The notes below the pieces were generated by a model, which was given only the letters and a program-made list of their open reading frames with translations, had not been told where the DNA came from and searched no databases. Positions 15,751 to 23,686 of a stretch of 43,925 nt of DNA are shown in pieces. This DNA is from a virus. The translations under genes and the position numbers were made by a program. The stretch spans positions 1 through 43,925 of the IMG/VR virus record IMGVR_UViG_3300031658_003780; one strand, written 5' to 3'. Position 1 is the first letter of the stretch, and every line of letters begins with the position of its first letter.

Positions 15751-16334
15751 TATATTCCTATTGATTCGTTTCTAAATTTAGCTAATTCATCATCAGAGAA
15801 GAATTGATGTAAGTCTGGTCTGAAGTAATTAGTTGCTTTCATTACTTTTCGGTCTCTAGATCGATAGACAATATACCGTCCTTCCTTAACCTTCTCAAAA
15901 TGGCAGGCCTCACCTTGCTCCGTACTTCTTTGGCTGACGGCCTGTATGGCTTCTTCTTCAGTAGTACAAGCTTTTGACATATTGCTTGCTTGTACTTCTG
16001 CATATGCGGGCCGTATCTTATCCTTAAGGCCATGTAGCATAACACCGTTCCCAAGGGAAACATAAGTAATGTCGCACAAAGCGTCCAGAACTTCCACAAT
16101 GTCTCCGTTTTCGCAAGCGACTCTATATTCTTCAAGTTCTTCGAGTATGAAGTCGTAAACGAATTGCCACTCTTTCTTAGCTGGTATAGTAGGTTCATAA
16201 TTATTTGGTTTATTAAAAGTATCGTTAAAAATCTCTACTTCATCTACGAAAGGAACTGGGTTGATAGTAACCTTACCATCCGCCTCACTCCAGTTTCCAG
16301 CTTTTTCAGGAAATAATTTTAATTGCTCACTCAT
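15750..16334 (-). CDS. MazG-like nucleotide pyrophosphohydrolase
   Basis: Residues around 60-115 of this 194-residue protein form an all-alpha NTP pyrophosphatase core. FILEELEEYRVACENGD carries the EExxE metal site, EVLDALCDITYVSLG carries the ExxxD second site, and AEVQASNMSK is the typical following helix. The C-terminal part (CHFEKVKEGRYIVYRSRDRK, then a KATNYFRPDL segment) matches phosphoribosyl-ATP diphosphatase-like phage proteins. It hydrolyses (d)NTPs to monophosphates and diphosphate. Near FolE and dpdA it may tune the nucleotide pool; this is inference. The N-terminal 50 residues are unassigned. Other frames over this interval are shadows. Confidence 0.8.
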   Translation of the reverse strand: MSEQLKLFPEKAGNWSEADGKVTINPVPFVDEVEIFNDTFNKPNNYEPTIPAKKEWQFVYDFILEELEEYRVACENGDIVEVLDALCDITYVSLGNGVMLHGLKDKIRPAYAEVQASNMSKACTTEEEAIQAVSQRSTEQGEACHFEKVKEGRYIVYRSRDRKVMKATNYFRPDLHQFFSDDELAKFRNESIGI

Positions 16335-16335
16335 C

Positions 16336-16539
16336 TTAATATACTTTAATAATTCTAGATTCTGTTAAGCTAATAATTTTAAAGTTAGTCTCACTAAGCT
16401 CTTCTAACATTTTATATGTTTTAGCTTCAGCTTCTGTTCCTGTCATTGCATCTACTAGGTAGATCTCTTTAACTTTTTGAATTCTACCTCTATCGTTTTC
16501 TCTTTCAAACTGGGTAGTAACTTGCCAATAATTTGTCAT
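16336..16539 (-). CDS. DUF4494-like small protein
   Basis: The 67-residue protein runs NYWQVTTQFERENDRGR, then KVKEIYLVDAMTGTEAEA, and ends ESRIIKVY. The 'W.V...ye....G...Kv.E.YLVDA.s.TEAEa' pattern is that of DUF4494, a family found mainly in Bacteroidota and their phages. This copy is about half the usual length. No function is known. It lies 1 nt upstream of the MazG-like gene. Confidence 0.7.
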   Translation of the reverse strand: MTNYWQVTTQFERENDRGRIQKVKEIYLVDAMTGTEAEAKTYKMLEELSETNFKIISLTESRIIKVY

Positions 16540-16565
16540 ATTTTTATTTATTTTGGTTTATTATA

Positions 16566-17057
16566 TTAATTATCTAATTGGTAATCATCCGGCGGCAACT
16601 CATTAAGCAAAGATCCTTTAGGCATTGTTAAGCCTCCTATTGTATTTACTTTATCGTATTCTTCTGGCCAAGGACCAGGTTCATCTGCCATTTCTAAAAA
16701 TTCCTGCACATCATCTGCTCTCATATAATCATCTTCTAATCTAACTATATCGTCTTCTCCAAAGTATGTTCCAGTCTGTACTTCTATAAATCTTACTGGT
16801 TTATCTGTTTCATTCCAAGCTCTATGTTTAGCTCCTAATGGTATTTTAATAGATTCTCCTGCTTTTCTAAATACTTTCTCATCATCAAGTATAATAGTTA
16901 GTTCACCGTAGATAACAGTCCACTGCTCTTTACGTTTCGTGTGGTACTGGTAAGAGAGTCTTTGTCCGGGTTCAACTTCTATAATCTTAACTTTAGCTTC
17001 TGAGGTATCATGTAATACTTCATATGCACCCCAAGGTCTATATTCTAATGACGACAT
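16566..17057 (-). CDS. Cupin protein, mannose-6-phosphate isomerase type II-like
   Basis: The 163-residue protein has a cupin core: RPWGAYEVL (7-15), VEPGQRLSYQYHTKRKEQW (metal-binding HxH/E-like set), VIYGELTI, IKIPLGAKHRAWNETDKP, and IEVQTGTYFGEDDIVRLEDD. This matches the C-terminal domain of mannose-1-phosphate guanylyltransferase/mannose-6-phosphate isomerase. It may isomerise a sugar phosphate or act on a nucleotide sugar. Its C-terminal 45 residues are acidic and unassigned. Its start overlaps the 3' end of folE by 13 nt. Confidence 0.8.
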   Translation of the reverse strand: MSSLEYRPWGAYEVLHDTSEAKVKIIEVEPGQRLSYQYHTKRKEQWTVIYGELTIILDDEKVFRKAGESIKIPLGAKHRAWNETDKPVRFIEVQTGTYFGEDDIVRLEDDYMRADDVQEFLEMADEPGPWPEEYDKVNTIGGLTMPKGSLLNELPPDDYQLDN

Positions 17058-17758
17058 ATGCTTGCTAATTCTATATTCTTATAAAACTCTGCTTTTGCAG
17101 AATCCTCATTTAAAAATGCTCCTGTTAACTTAGCAGTCTGCATTGAAGCTCCTTGATGCTTCACTCCTCTACAACTTACACAATTATGTGTTGCAGATAT
17201 CATAACTGCTACTCCTAAATTACCTTCACATATCTTATTAACAGCATTATGAATAGCAACTGTTAATTGTTCTTGAATAGCACCTCTTCTTCCGAATTGC
17301 TCTACTATTCTATTTAATTTAGATAAGCCGACAACCTTCCCGGTCTCTGAAGCTATATAAGCTATGCTCACTTGTCCACCAATATTTTGATGGTGGTGGG
17401 AGCACATAGACGTAACTGGAATATTAGACTCCTGTACAATTCCATCGTAGCCGTCGCTAGGGAATGCTGTAACTCTGTCTAATGGCTCATATCGGCCTTT
17501 CCATAAATCGTTAACGTATGCTTTCGCTACTCTATGGGGAGTCTCAGAAGAGTTCGGATCATTTTTCCAATCCGTACCAAGAGCGGTTAAGAAGTCTCCA
17601 AATGCTTTTTCAGCATTAACTATGATAACTTCCTTCTCTTCTGATGTTAATCTAGCCTCAGGACCGTCGATTGCCTGCTTATCTGCTAGTTGCGTAGATA
17701 TACCGTTTGCATATCCAGCTTTTACTAATTCTGTTCCTTCTATAAACTTCTTTGCCAT
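17045..17758 (-). CDS. folE: GTP cyclohydrolase I (FolE)
   Basis: FolE opens GTP to 7,8-dihydroneopterin triphosphate, the first step to 7-deazaguanines. Seen here are TSMCSHHHQNIGG (zinc Cys and substrate His), VGLSKLNRIVEQFGRR, the helix QEQLTVAIHNAV, and THNCVSCRGVKHQGAS with the second zinc Cys. I chose the ATG at 17758 (MAKKFIEGTE, preceded by AAAGAGAAA). A GTG at 17794 would add 12 residues with no family match. The promoter-like TCGTATATT lies at 17808-17816. The cupin gene overlaps its 3' end by 13 nt. It works with QueD, QueE and QueC encoded elsewhere in the window. Confidence 0.95.
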   Translation of the reverse strand: MAKKFIEGTELVKAGYANGISTQLADKQAIDGPEARLTSEEKEVIIVNAEKAFGDFLTALGTDWKNDPNSSETPHRVAKAYVNDLWKGRYEPLDRVTAFPSDGYDGIVQESNIPVTSMCSHHHQNIGGQVSIAYIASETGKVVGLSKLNRIVEQFGRRGAIQEQLTVAIHNAVNKICEGNLGVAVMISATHNCVSCRGVKHQGASMQTAKLTGAFLNEDSAKAEFYKNIELASICRH

Positions 17759-17807
17759 TTTCTCTTTACTTGTTTTGTAGTGGTGCTTCAACACTTATTA
17801 ATACTTT

Positions 17808-17816
17808 AATATACGA
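17808..17816 (-). promoter_or_regulatory. TCGTATATT promoter-like motif before folE
   Basis: The minus strand reads AAAATCGTATATTAAAGTATTAATAA in the short gap between the phosphoribosyltransferase stop and folE. With the ATG start chosen for folE, the leader is about 50 nt, longer than at other units. Confidence 0.5.
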
Positions 17817-17824
17817 TTTTATTT

Positions 17825-18250
17825 TCATTTAACCAAATAATCTTGTATAGGATTTGAATTATCTTTTTCCCATGGATAAACTATCCACCCATAATCATCT
17901 GCTATTTCTTGTGCATAGTACTCTGGTTTTGCTACTGATGTTGTCTTATAGTGAAGAGTAGCAAATTTAGGGTTAAACATAGTACCTCTTAAATCAAAGA
18001 TTGTTTTACCGCTATCTGCTATATCATCTATAATCAATAGCTTAGGATAGTGGTTACTTGTGTACTTCATATAAGGTACTTCAAACCTATGTGAGTACAT
18101 TATTGCTAAAATGGTGCCTCCTCTTGGTATTCCAGTAACGTAGTCTATACTACCTTTACATTGTTCGTGTACTTTATCTAATAGTTCATAGACATCATCC
18201 CAAGTTAAGAATATTTTTTTTATTTCTCCCATGTTGTTGTTGTTGTCCAT
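17825..18250 (-). CDS. Phosphoribosyltransferase (purine PRTase-like)
   Basis: The 141-residue protein has the PRPP-binding loop LLIIDDIADSGKT (71-83) and VTGIPRGGTILA (38-49), as in xanthine-guanine and hypoxanthine phosphoribosyltransferases. YPWEKDN near the end is like the hood ending of Gpt. It would convert a purine base and PRPP to the nucleotide. In this context it could salvage guanine released by DpdA base exchange, which is inference. The start at 18250 follows an AAC repeat; an internal ATG at 18232 (MGEIKKIF) is an alternative. It overlaps the small frame at 18220-18360. Confidence 0.8.
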   Translation of the reverse strand: MDNNNNMGEIKKIFLTWDDVYELLDKVHEQCKGSIDYVTGIPRGGTILAIMYSHRFEVPYMKYTSNHYPKLLIIDDIADSGKTIFDLRGTMFNPKFATLHYKTTSVAKPEYYAQEIADDYGWIVYPWEKDNSNPIQDYLVK

Positions 18251-18360
18251 ATCGTAGGATCTATTACGTAGTTAAGTTCTTTCTCAAAGTTTAATTCTCT
18301 TACTTTTTTGCCTAATTCTTGATCATTAGGTGTGTCGTGTATTATTTGTTTAAGGTTCAT
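18220..18360 (-). CDS. Small hypothetical protein (46 aa)
   Basis: A 46-codon frame starts [20 protein letters not shown] and ends TTTTTWEK. It bridges the ferredoxin gene, whose stop it overlaps by 11 nt, and the phosphoribosyltransferase, whose start it overlaps by 31 nt. It fills a gap left otherwise empty in a densely coding region. The poly-Thr end comes from an ACA run in the overlap. Function not recognised. Confidence 0.5.
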   Translation of the reverse strand: MNLKQIIHDTPNDQELGKKVRELNFEKELNYVIDPTIWTTTTTWEK

Positions 18361-18661
18361 ATTTTAATCCAAAAAATTTATAATTATTTATAACTGCTTC
18401 TTTTTCTCCGTCGGCGATTGCATCTTCTTCTGTTTCGTATATTGCGTCTACTGGGCATTCTGGTATACAGGCTCCACAATCAATACATTCGTCTGGGTTG
18501 ATATAAAGGCTTTTGCCTATTAGTTGTGATTTGGTCATTTCTGCAACTTCTGCTCCTGCTCCTGTTATATCTATAGGACCATGTATACAGTCTACAGGGC
18601 AAACTGTTACGCAAGCTGTATCGCAGGTACTAATGCACGGACTTCCTATTATATAACTCAT
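18350..18661 (-). CDS. Ferredoxin with two 4Fe-4S-type Cys clusters
   Basis: The 103-residue protein has Cys9, Cys13, Cys17 and Cys21-Pro (spacing x3,x3,x3) with an extra Cys25, and the canonical Cys59-x2-Cys62-x2-Cys65-x3-Cys69-Pro. This is the layout of a bacterial 7Fe/8Fe ferredoxin with an altered first cluster. It transfers single electrons in the cytoplasm. Its start overlaps the stop of queE by 1 nt, so it is co-translated with a radical SAM enzyme. I infer that it reduces the [4Fe-4S] cluster of QueE. Confidence 0.9.
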   Translation of the reverse strand: MSYIIGSPCISTCDTACVTVCPVDCIHGPIDITGAGAEVAEMTKSQLIGKSLYINPDECIDCGACIPECPVDAIYETEEDAIADGEKEAVINNYKFFGLKYEP

Positions 18662-19440
18662 TATACTTCTCTTTGATCTTCAAATGCAATGATATGGGGT
18701 CTCCAAGTCATTCTATACCCATTATCTCTAACCCAATCAAACAATACAGGGTAAGACTTAAATAGAGATTCTCTTGAGTCTCCTGCAGGCATAAACCATA
18801 CTTTATCTTGAGGTGCTTCTAAAGTATCTATACATTCCATTATTTCTTTTAATGCTGCTTTATCTTTACCATCCCATACCGGCTTTAAGTGGTAGTTAGA
18901 ATGGTATGCAATACTTTTTTTCATTGCTTCATAATTAAGTCTAAACTTATTATGTTGTTTAATCATCCTTTCATCAGTAATCTTACCTTGTGGTGTTGCC
19001 ACTCCAAGTACAGGTACCGAGTTAGAGAATTTGGGACTGATAGAAAGCAAATTGATAGGATAATCCGTAGGTAGAAAATGACTACCTTCGTTCTCCATAG
19101 TAATAAAAATATCTTTTTCATTAGCAAAATGTGTTAATTCATTAACTAGTTTTCCATGCATTGAAGGTGATCCTCCAGTAAGCATCATTTCTTTAATATG
19201 AGGATTCTTCTCATATGCTTTAATTATATCATTAAAGTTATATTGACCTTTATCTGGATGAATAGATGTATACCAGCTATCACACCAGCCTCCTTCTCCA
19301 AAATAACATCTATGAGTACATCCTGTAGTTCTAATCACTACCGTTGGATAACCTGCTCTACTACCTTCTGACTGTACCGCTGTATATATTTCTACAATCG
19401 GTAAATTTTTATCGTAATCTTCTACTCTACCTAGGGACAT
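18661..19440 (-). CDS. queE: 7-carboxy-7-deazaguanine synthase QueE (radical SAM)
   Basis: QueE converts 6-carboxy-tetrahydropterin to 7-carboxy-7-deazaguanine. The 259-residue protein starts with the QueE signature [20 protein letters not shown], then [10 protein letters not shown] and GGWCD. The cluster cysteines 41, 45 and 53 are spaced x3 and x7, not the usual x3 and x2. [10 protein letters not shown] is the SAM-binding GGE-like loop, and [13 protein letters not shown] resembles the family's SPK motif. It overlaps queD upstream by 14 nt and the ferredoxin downstream by 1 nt. The unusual Cys spacing looks like a loop insertion and not a frameshift, since the frame is intact. Confidence 0.92.
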   Translation of the reverse strand: MSLGRVEDYDKNLPIVEIYTAVQSEGSRAGYPTVVIRTTGCTHRCYFGEGGWCDSWYTSIHPDKGQYNFNDIIKAYEKNPHIKEMMLTGGSPSMHGKLVNELTHFANEKDIFITMENEGSHFLPTDYPINLLSISPKFSNSVPVLGVATPQGKITDERMIKQHNKFRLNYEAMKKSIAYHSNYHLKPVWDGKDKAALKEIMECIDTLEAPQDKVWFMPAGDSRESLFKSYPVLFDWVRDNGYRMTWRPHIIAFEDQREV

Positions 19441-19894
19441 ATATTGCTGAGTTTTTGCCGTGTTCTCTAAATTCTACTTTTATAACTTTTACTCTACCTT
19501 CAGTTTCCGTTTCTATGAATGGAGCTAACTTTTCGTATATATACTGTGAGAACTTCTCTGCTCCTGTAGCAGGTACTACTCTAACCTGTGCTATACCTAT
19601 TTGATTAAGCCTCATTGCTTCAGGTAGAAATGGATCGTCTTCTGCTATTAAGTAGGTATGGTCAAACATATGATCCATCCATACTTTTGGAGACATTCCA
19701 TCTATTAAGGTCTTAGCTCTTTTCATTCCTCCGAAATCCCATACCCAGTTTCTTTCATCTAAATCTCCTTCAAACCATAGTTTAAAAGATACTCCATAAC
19801 CGTGTAGAAATCTACAATGAGTAGTTTCGGCTTTCCATTGTCGAAAGACTGTACTGAATCCATCGAATACTTTTGTTGATTGATATTTTCCCAT
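19427..19894 (-). CDS. queD: 6-carboxy-tetrahydropterin synthase QueD-like
   Basis: The 155-residue protein is PTPS/QueD-like: FSTVFRQWKAETTHCRFLHG (13-32) with the catalytic Cys27, WVWDFGGMKRAK, MFDHTYLIAEDDP with Asp78-His79, and KVEFREHGKNSA with a catalytic-type Glu/His. Two zinc positions differ from the classical form: the AAH histidine is replaced in FRQWKA, and HGH is HGY (Tyr33). A marine QueD-like family with FRQW and HGY is known to me by sequence. It makes the QueE substrate from dihydroneopterin triphosphate. It overlaps queE by 14 nt. Confidence 0.85.
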   Translation of the reverse strand: MGKYQSTKVFDGFSTVFRQWKAETTHCRFLHGYGVSFKLWFEGDLDERNWVWDFGGMKRAKTLIDGMSPKVWMDHMFDHTYLIAEDDPFLPEAMRLNQIGIAQVRVVPATGAEKFSQYIYEKLAPFIETETEGRVKVIKVEFREHGKNSAIYVPR

Positions 19895-19902
19895 AATATA
19901 AT

Positions 19903-20154
19903 TTAAACTAATTCTTCCCCAATTCCAACTAATTCAGCTAAAAATAATAAAATAAAGCCTACCTCAAATAATCCGAAGAATCCAAAAGCACATGCTCCTA
20001 GTCGAATTGCGGATTTAATAAAAGATATTTTTTGGTGTAAACTAGGATCGGGTATTTTTTGACCGTTGACCTCTAATGACGGTTTCATAACTACTTGCCC
20101 TCGATCGTCTCTGTAATAAAGATCATCGTTCAATTTCTCTTGTAACTTTTTCAT
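19903..20154 (-). CDS. Small membrane protein (83 aa)
   Basis: The N-terminal half is charged (MKKLQEKLNDDLYYRDDRGQ). Then comes a long hydrophobic C-terminal stretch (LGACAFGFFGLFEVGFILLF, ending VGIGEELV), enough for one span or a hairpin. This is a C-terminally anchored topology. No family recognised. It is the first gene after the fibre terminator, and it precedes queD by 8 nt. Confidence 0.6.
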   Translation of the reverse strand: MKKLQEKLNDDLYYRDDRGQVVMKPSLEVNGQKIPDPSLHQKISFIKSAIRLGACAFGFFGLFEVGFILLFLAELVGIGEELV

Positions 20155-20202
20155 TTCGTGTTTTTAAAGTGGTACTGTGACACTATCGCCTTATATTAAT
20201 AC

Positions 20203-20211
20203 AATATACGA
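20203..20211 (-). promoter_or_regulatory. TCGTATATT promoter-like motif abutting the fibre terminator
   Basis: The minus strand reads TTTTTTCGTATATTGTATTAAT. It starts in the T-tract of the terminator after the fibre gene and would drive the small membrane protein, queD, queE and following genes. Confidence 0.55.
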
Positions 20212-20240
20212 AAAAAGGAGATAGTAACCAACTATCCCCC
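20211..20240 (-). terminator. Rho-independent terminator after the fibre gene
   Basis: On the minus strand GGGGGATAGT TGGT TACTATCTCC forms a stem (GATAGT/ACTATC core at 20220-20225 and 20231-20236, with flanking G-C pairs), followed by TTTTTT. It lies 20 nt after the fibre stop codon. It is the clearest terminator in the window. Confidence 0.85.
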
Positions 20241-20260
20241 TTAATCTTCTGTATTTTATT

Positions 20261-21877
20261 TTATAAAGCTGCTATAGATGCTGTAAATGCATTATAGCTT
20301 GGAGCTGCTGCAACCAAATTCTTTAAAGCTGTTATGCTTATATAGTTAGCAGATAGTGCATAAGAGCCTGTAGCTGCGTTAAGAGCATTAACTGATGGTA
20401 AACTAGTAGTTAAAGCGTATGAACCTGTGGCTGAGTTAAGAGCTGTTAGGTCTACGTTAGTTAATACTGTTGAACCTGATAATAGTAAAGATCCTGTAAC
20501 GTTTAAAGTTGTTGTAACATTTACTTTCTTATTGAATAGCCATCTCTTATTAGATCTAACATATCCATCTTTTCGTGCTTGAAGTACTACATCAGTTCCT
20601 CCTAATGACCCTGTTCCACCTCCTGTAAGTTGCATAGCAGGTTGTGTAGAGCCTGAGATAGCATACGAAGTTATAGAGATACCTGCATTTGGACCTGTCT
20701 TGTCTGAAATGGTATAACCAGCGTAACGTTGTGCTGATCCGCTTTCTGTATCTAAATAAGTCTGTACTCCAATTGAATTTCCTGGCTCTGCATAGGAGTT
20801 AATAGAAAAGTATCCTGAACCAGATATTGTCTGGTTACCTGTAAATTGATTTCCTCCAGTTAAAGTAGCATGTGAACTAGTAGCTGCATTTAAAGCAGTT
20901 ACATCTGGTATATTACTTGCTAAAGCATACGAGCTTGTAGCTGAGTTTATACTACTAACTGCTGTAGCTACTTGTGCATCTGTAGCAAAGGTAGCATCTA
21001 ATGACCCTGTAAATGTATTAAGTGCTGTTAGATCTGCGTTAGTTAATACTGTTGAACCTGATAATAATAGAGATCCTGTAACGTTTAGTGCTCCTGTAAC
21101 GTTTACTTTTTTATTGAATAGCCATCTTTTATTAGATCTAACATATCCATCTTTTCGTGCTTCAAGTACTACATCAGTTCCCCCTAATGACCCTGTTCCA
21201 CCTCCTGTAAGTTGCATAGCAGGCTGTGTAGAGCCTGATATAACATATGAATTAATCGAAATACCTGCATTTGGACCTGTCTTATCTGAAATGGTATAAC
21301 CAGCGTAACGTTGTGCTGATCCGCTTTCTGTATCTAAGTAGGTCTGTACTCCAATTGAATTTCCTGGCTCTGCATAGGAGTTAATAGAGAAGTATCCAGA
21401 TCCTGATATTGTCTGGTTACCTGTAAATGAATTTCCTCCAGTTAAAGTAGCATGTGAACTAGTAGCTGCATTTAAAGCAACAACTGCATTTGCTAATTGT
21501 GCATCAGTCGCATATGTAGCATCTAATGAACCTGTAAATGAATGTAAATTTTGTATGTGGCTATTTGCTGTTGCAATATTAGAATCAATAGACCCTGTTT
21601 TTGTATTTAAAGAACTTACTGCTGTTGATACTTGAGCATCAGTCGCATATGTTGCATCCAGAGAAGCACTAAATTGATCTAGCTTCTGTATAGCTGCAGT
21701 TACGTTTGAATATCCTTCAATACCTAATGAACCGGTAACACTAAGGCTACCTGTAACTTTCAAAGCTCCAATAGATCCAGATACTAGTTTTCCTAGTCCA
21801 TCTTGAAATTGAGCATTGTCAACTTGTACCAATCGCTGGTACGTCTTGTTTATCTTATTGCTTGTGAAATTTGCCAT
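20261..21877 (-). CDS. Tail fibre-like repetitive structural protein
   Basis: The 538-residue protein is rich in Ser, Thr, Gly and Ala, with repeated TGSLxVTGSL and SLDATYATDAQ units typical of trimeric fibre shafts. A block of about 152 residues occurs twice with a 194-residue period; it contains GYFSINSYAEPGNSIGVQTY and SNKRWLFNKKVNVT. No signal peptide and no recognisable chaperone tail; it ends FTASIAAL. A receptor-binding or shaft role is inferred from composition. A TATTTATAA element lies 15 nt upstream of the ATG, and a strong terminator follows, so it is its own unit. Confidence 0.75.
   Translation of the reverse strand: MANFTSNKINKTYQRLVQVDNAQFQDGLGKLVSGSIGALKVTGSLSVTGSLGIEGYSNVTAAIQKLDQFSASLDATYATDAQVSTAVSSLNTKTGSIDSNIATANSHIQNLHSFTGSLDATYATDAQLANAVVALNAATSSHATLTGGNSFTGNQTISGSGYFSINSYAEPGNSIGVQTYLDTESGSAQRYAGYTISDKTGPNAGISINSYVISGSTQPAMQLTGGGTGSLGGTDVVLEARKDGYVRSNKRWLFNKKVNVTGALNVTGSLLLSGSTVLTNADLTALNTFTGSLDATFATDAQVATAVSSINSATSSYALASNIPDVTALNAATSSHATLTGGNQFTGNQTISGSGYFSINSYAEPGNSIGVQTYLDTESGSAQRYAGYTISDKTGPNAGISITSYAISGSTQPAMQLTGGGTGSLGGTDVVLQARKDGYVRSNKRWLFNKKVNVTTTLNVTGSLLLSGSTVLTNVDLTALNSATGSYALTTSLPSVNALNAATGSYALSANYISITALKNLVAAAPSYNAFTASIAAL
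20441..20896 (-). repeat. Intragenic direct repeat, copy 2 of fibre gene
   Basis: About 456 bp nearly identical to 21023-21478 with an exact offset of 582 bp. Differences are mostly single bases, many at third codon positions. It encodes the C-proximal copy of the duplicated fibre block. Confidence 0.9.
21023..21478 (-). repeat. Intragenic direct repeat, copy 1 of fibre gene
   Basis: This is the N-proximal copy of the 582-bp-period duplication; the reading frame is kept because 582 is divisible by three. The spacer between copies encodes shaft-like FTGSLDATFATDAQ units. Confidence 0.9.
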
Positions 21878-21892
21878 GTATCTGAGTATATC

Positions 21893-21902
21893 TTATAAAT
21901 AG
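21893..21902 (-). promoter_or_regulatory. CTATTTATAA element before the fibre gene
   Basis: The minus strand reads CTATTTATAAGATATACTCAG 15 nt ahead of the fibre ATG. The same 10-mer precedes the structural genes at 27977 and 41462. It is a candidate late promoter or start-associated element. Confidence 0.4.
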
Positions 21903-22019
21903 CTAAAAGTTCTTATAATTAAATGGGTCTCTGTTTTTTAACTCACGAATCTTTTTCTTATACGCTCTTGACGCTTTCCATGCGGTATAGTATTCTTTTA
22001 TTACTTTAAGTATTCTCAT
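21903..22019 (-). CDS. Small basic protein (38 aa)
   Basis: A 38-codon frame: MRILKVIKEYYTAWKASRAY, then KKKIRELKNRDPFNYKNF. Its ATG overlaps the carbamoyltransferase stop as ATGA (22016-22019). The ending 'KxxRDPFxYKxF' recalls short proteins in T4-like marine phages. Function unknown. The tight overlap and lysine-rich helical composition argue that it is real. Confidence 0.6.
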   Translation of the reverse strand: MRILKVIKEYYTAWKASRAYKKKIRELKNRDPFNYKNF

Positions 22020-23686
22020 TTTTTCATTATTAAATAATTGTTAATAACAAGATAAGGGATATCACTATTAATAAACCTTGTTACAGCTTGTTCTGGTGTT
22101 CTAGTTATCGTCTGATCTTTAAGGTTAAACGATGTATTTAGTACAACACCATGTCCTGATACTCTTTTTAGTTCCTGTAGTAATAAATAGTACTTTTTGT
22201 TCCTTTGTTTAGTAACTGATTGAATCCTAGCTGTATTATCTATGTGAGTAGCAGAAGGAAATAAGTTTTTAGCAGTCTCTTTTACTTTAACTACTTGATT
22301 CATATAAGGGACAGCTTCATTAGCGTCAAAATACTTATGTACATCCTCATTAAGAACTGATGGAGCAAAAGGTCTAAACCCTTCTCTCTTTTTTATTGTA
22401 TAGTTTAACTTATCTCTCATTTTAGCATTTGTTGGGGAAGCTAGTATACTTCTATTACCTAATGCTCTAGCTCCAAATTCCATACGGCCTTGAAACCATG
22501 CTACAATATTCTGGTTGTTAATTAGTGAAGCTGTTCGTTTTAGTAAAACTTCATAATCTAGTTTTAAAAAAGAAACTTTCCCTACGTTGTCCTCTAGTAC
22601 TCCCTGTATATACTCATCTGTATAATGGTTTCCTAAATAAGGTGTAATATTGGTATGTTTAGGTCCTAAATAAGCAACTAGACAAGCTCCTATAGCTGAT
22701 CCAGCATCTGAAGGTGCAAAAGGTATGTGGATATTTTTAAAGTACTTATAAGCTTTATTATTTGCTACTCCATTATATGCACATCCTCCTCCTAAACATA
22801 AATTGTCAGAATTACATATTAGTTTAGCTCTTTCTACTAATTTTAAAAACTCTCTTTCGTAAATATTCTGTAAAGCGCAAGCTAAATCTTTATGTTCTTG
22901 AGTAACTGGTTCTTCCGGTAAACGAGGTGCTAACTGAAGTAATCCTGCAAGGTGTTTCGTGAACATTATACTATCTGAGTATTCCCAGGTAAAGTATCCT
23001 TGGTCTATTTCGAATTTATTAGAAGTTACATTAATAAATACTTGGTCTAATTTTTCATAGTATGTATTAGGATTTCCATACGGTGATAACCCCATTACTT
23101 TGTATTCTCCTTCATTTGGCTTAAACCCTAAAAAAGCTGTTATAGTTGAATATAACATTCCTAATGAATGCGGGAAGTCTATACTTAATTTCTTATCAAT
23201 ACCTTTTTCATCTCCTTTACTTATAGTAACAGTTTCAAATTCTCCAACTCCGTCTACTGTTAAAATTGCTGCGTCTTTATAAGGGGAAGTATAAAAAGAA
23301 AAAGCAGCGTGAGATAAATGATGATCTATATATTTAATTTTACCCTTATATCCGTAGTTTTCTTTTAATAAAGTTTCTGGGTTATTTGCTTTATACTCTT
23401 TAAGGAATTTTCTGCGTTTAAAAAATGTTCTTATTGGCCTTTTTGCAAAAGACTTAAGAACTCTTTGTTTCTTCTTTTCCGGAACTTCATACCAGCATAC
23501 TTCATTAACTTCTTCCATACTAATGCCAGTATCTTTAAGGCACCAATTAATTGAATTTGTGGGAAAACTATAATCATGTTTAATCTCTGTAAATCTTTCT
23601 TCTTCTACAGCTGCTACTACTTTTCCGTCTATTACTAAACAAGCAGCACTATCATGGTAAAAAGCAGATATTCCTAATTGTATCAT
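22016..23686 (-). CDS. Carbamoyltransferase (NodU/CmcH/TobZ family)
   Basis: The 556-residue protein has the two-domain layout. A Kae1/ASKHA-type N-terminal domain shows GISAFYHDSAACLV (5-18), VEEERFTEIKHD, HHLSHAAFSFY with metal-binding His, TVDGVGE, LGGGCAYNGVANN and the following acidic FAPSDAGSAIGAC. A C-terminal YrdC-like domain has FGARALGNRSILASP and REGFRPFAPSVL. These enzymes make carbamoyl-AMP from carbamoyl phosphate and transfer the carbamoyl to a hydroxyl of a sugar or base. The acceptor in phage is unknown. The gene sits at the end of a run with an APS-kinase-like protein, a nucleotidyltransferase and DUF2061, so decoration of a sugar or modified base is inferred. Confidence 0.92.
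   Translation of the reverse strand: MIQLGISAFYHDSAACLVIDGKVVAAVEEERFTEIKHDYSFPTNSINWCLKDTGISMEEVNEVCWYEVPEKKKQRVLKSFAKRPIRTFFKRRKFLKEYKANNPETLLKENYGYKGKIKYIDHHLSHAAFSFYTSPYKDAAILTVDGVGEFETVTISKGDEKGIDKKLSIDFPHSLGMLYSTITAFLGFKPNEGEYKVMGLSPYGNPNTYYEKLDQVFINVTSNKFEIDQGYFTWEYSDSIMFTKHLAGLLQLAPRLPEEPVTQEHKDLACALQNIYEREFLKLVERAKLICNSDNLCLGGGCAYNGVANNKAYKYFKNIHIPFAPSDAGSAIGACLVAYLGPKHTNITPYLGNHYTDEYIQGVLEDNVGKVSFLKLDYEVLLKRTASLINNQNIVAWFQGRMEFGARALGNRSILASPTNAKMRDKLNYTIKKREGFRPFAPSVLNEDVHKYFDANEAVPYMNQVVKVKETAKNLFPSATHIDNTARIQSVTKQRNKKYYLLLQELKRVSGHGVVLNTSFNLKDQTITRTPEQAVTRFINSDIPYLVINNYLIMKK

Noticed and set aside
15842-16198. Overlapping 118-codon minus-strand frame inside the MazG-like gene
   Set aside because: Its start lies inside the MazG-like frame, it has no motif, and the MazG-like frame has the metal-site pattern. 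It is a shadow.
17759-17794. GTG start extending FolE by 12 residues
   Set aside because: The extension (LKHHYKTSKEK) matches nothing in FolE, and the internal ATG has a better A-rich leader.
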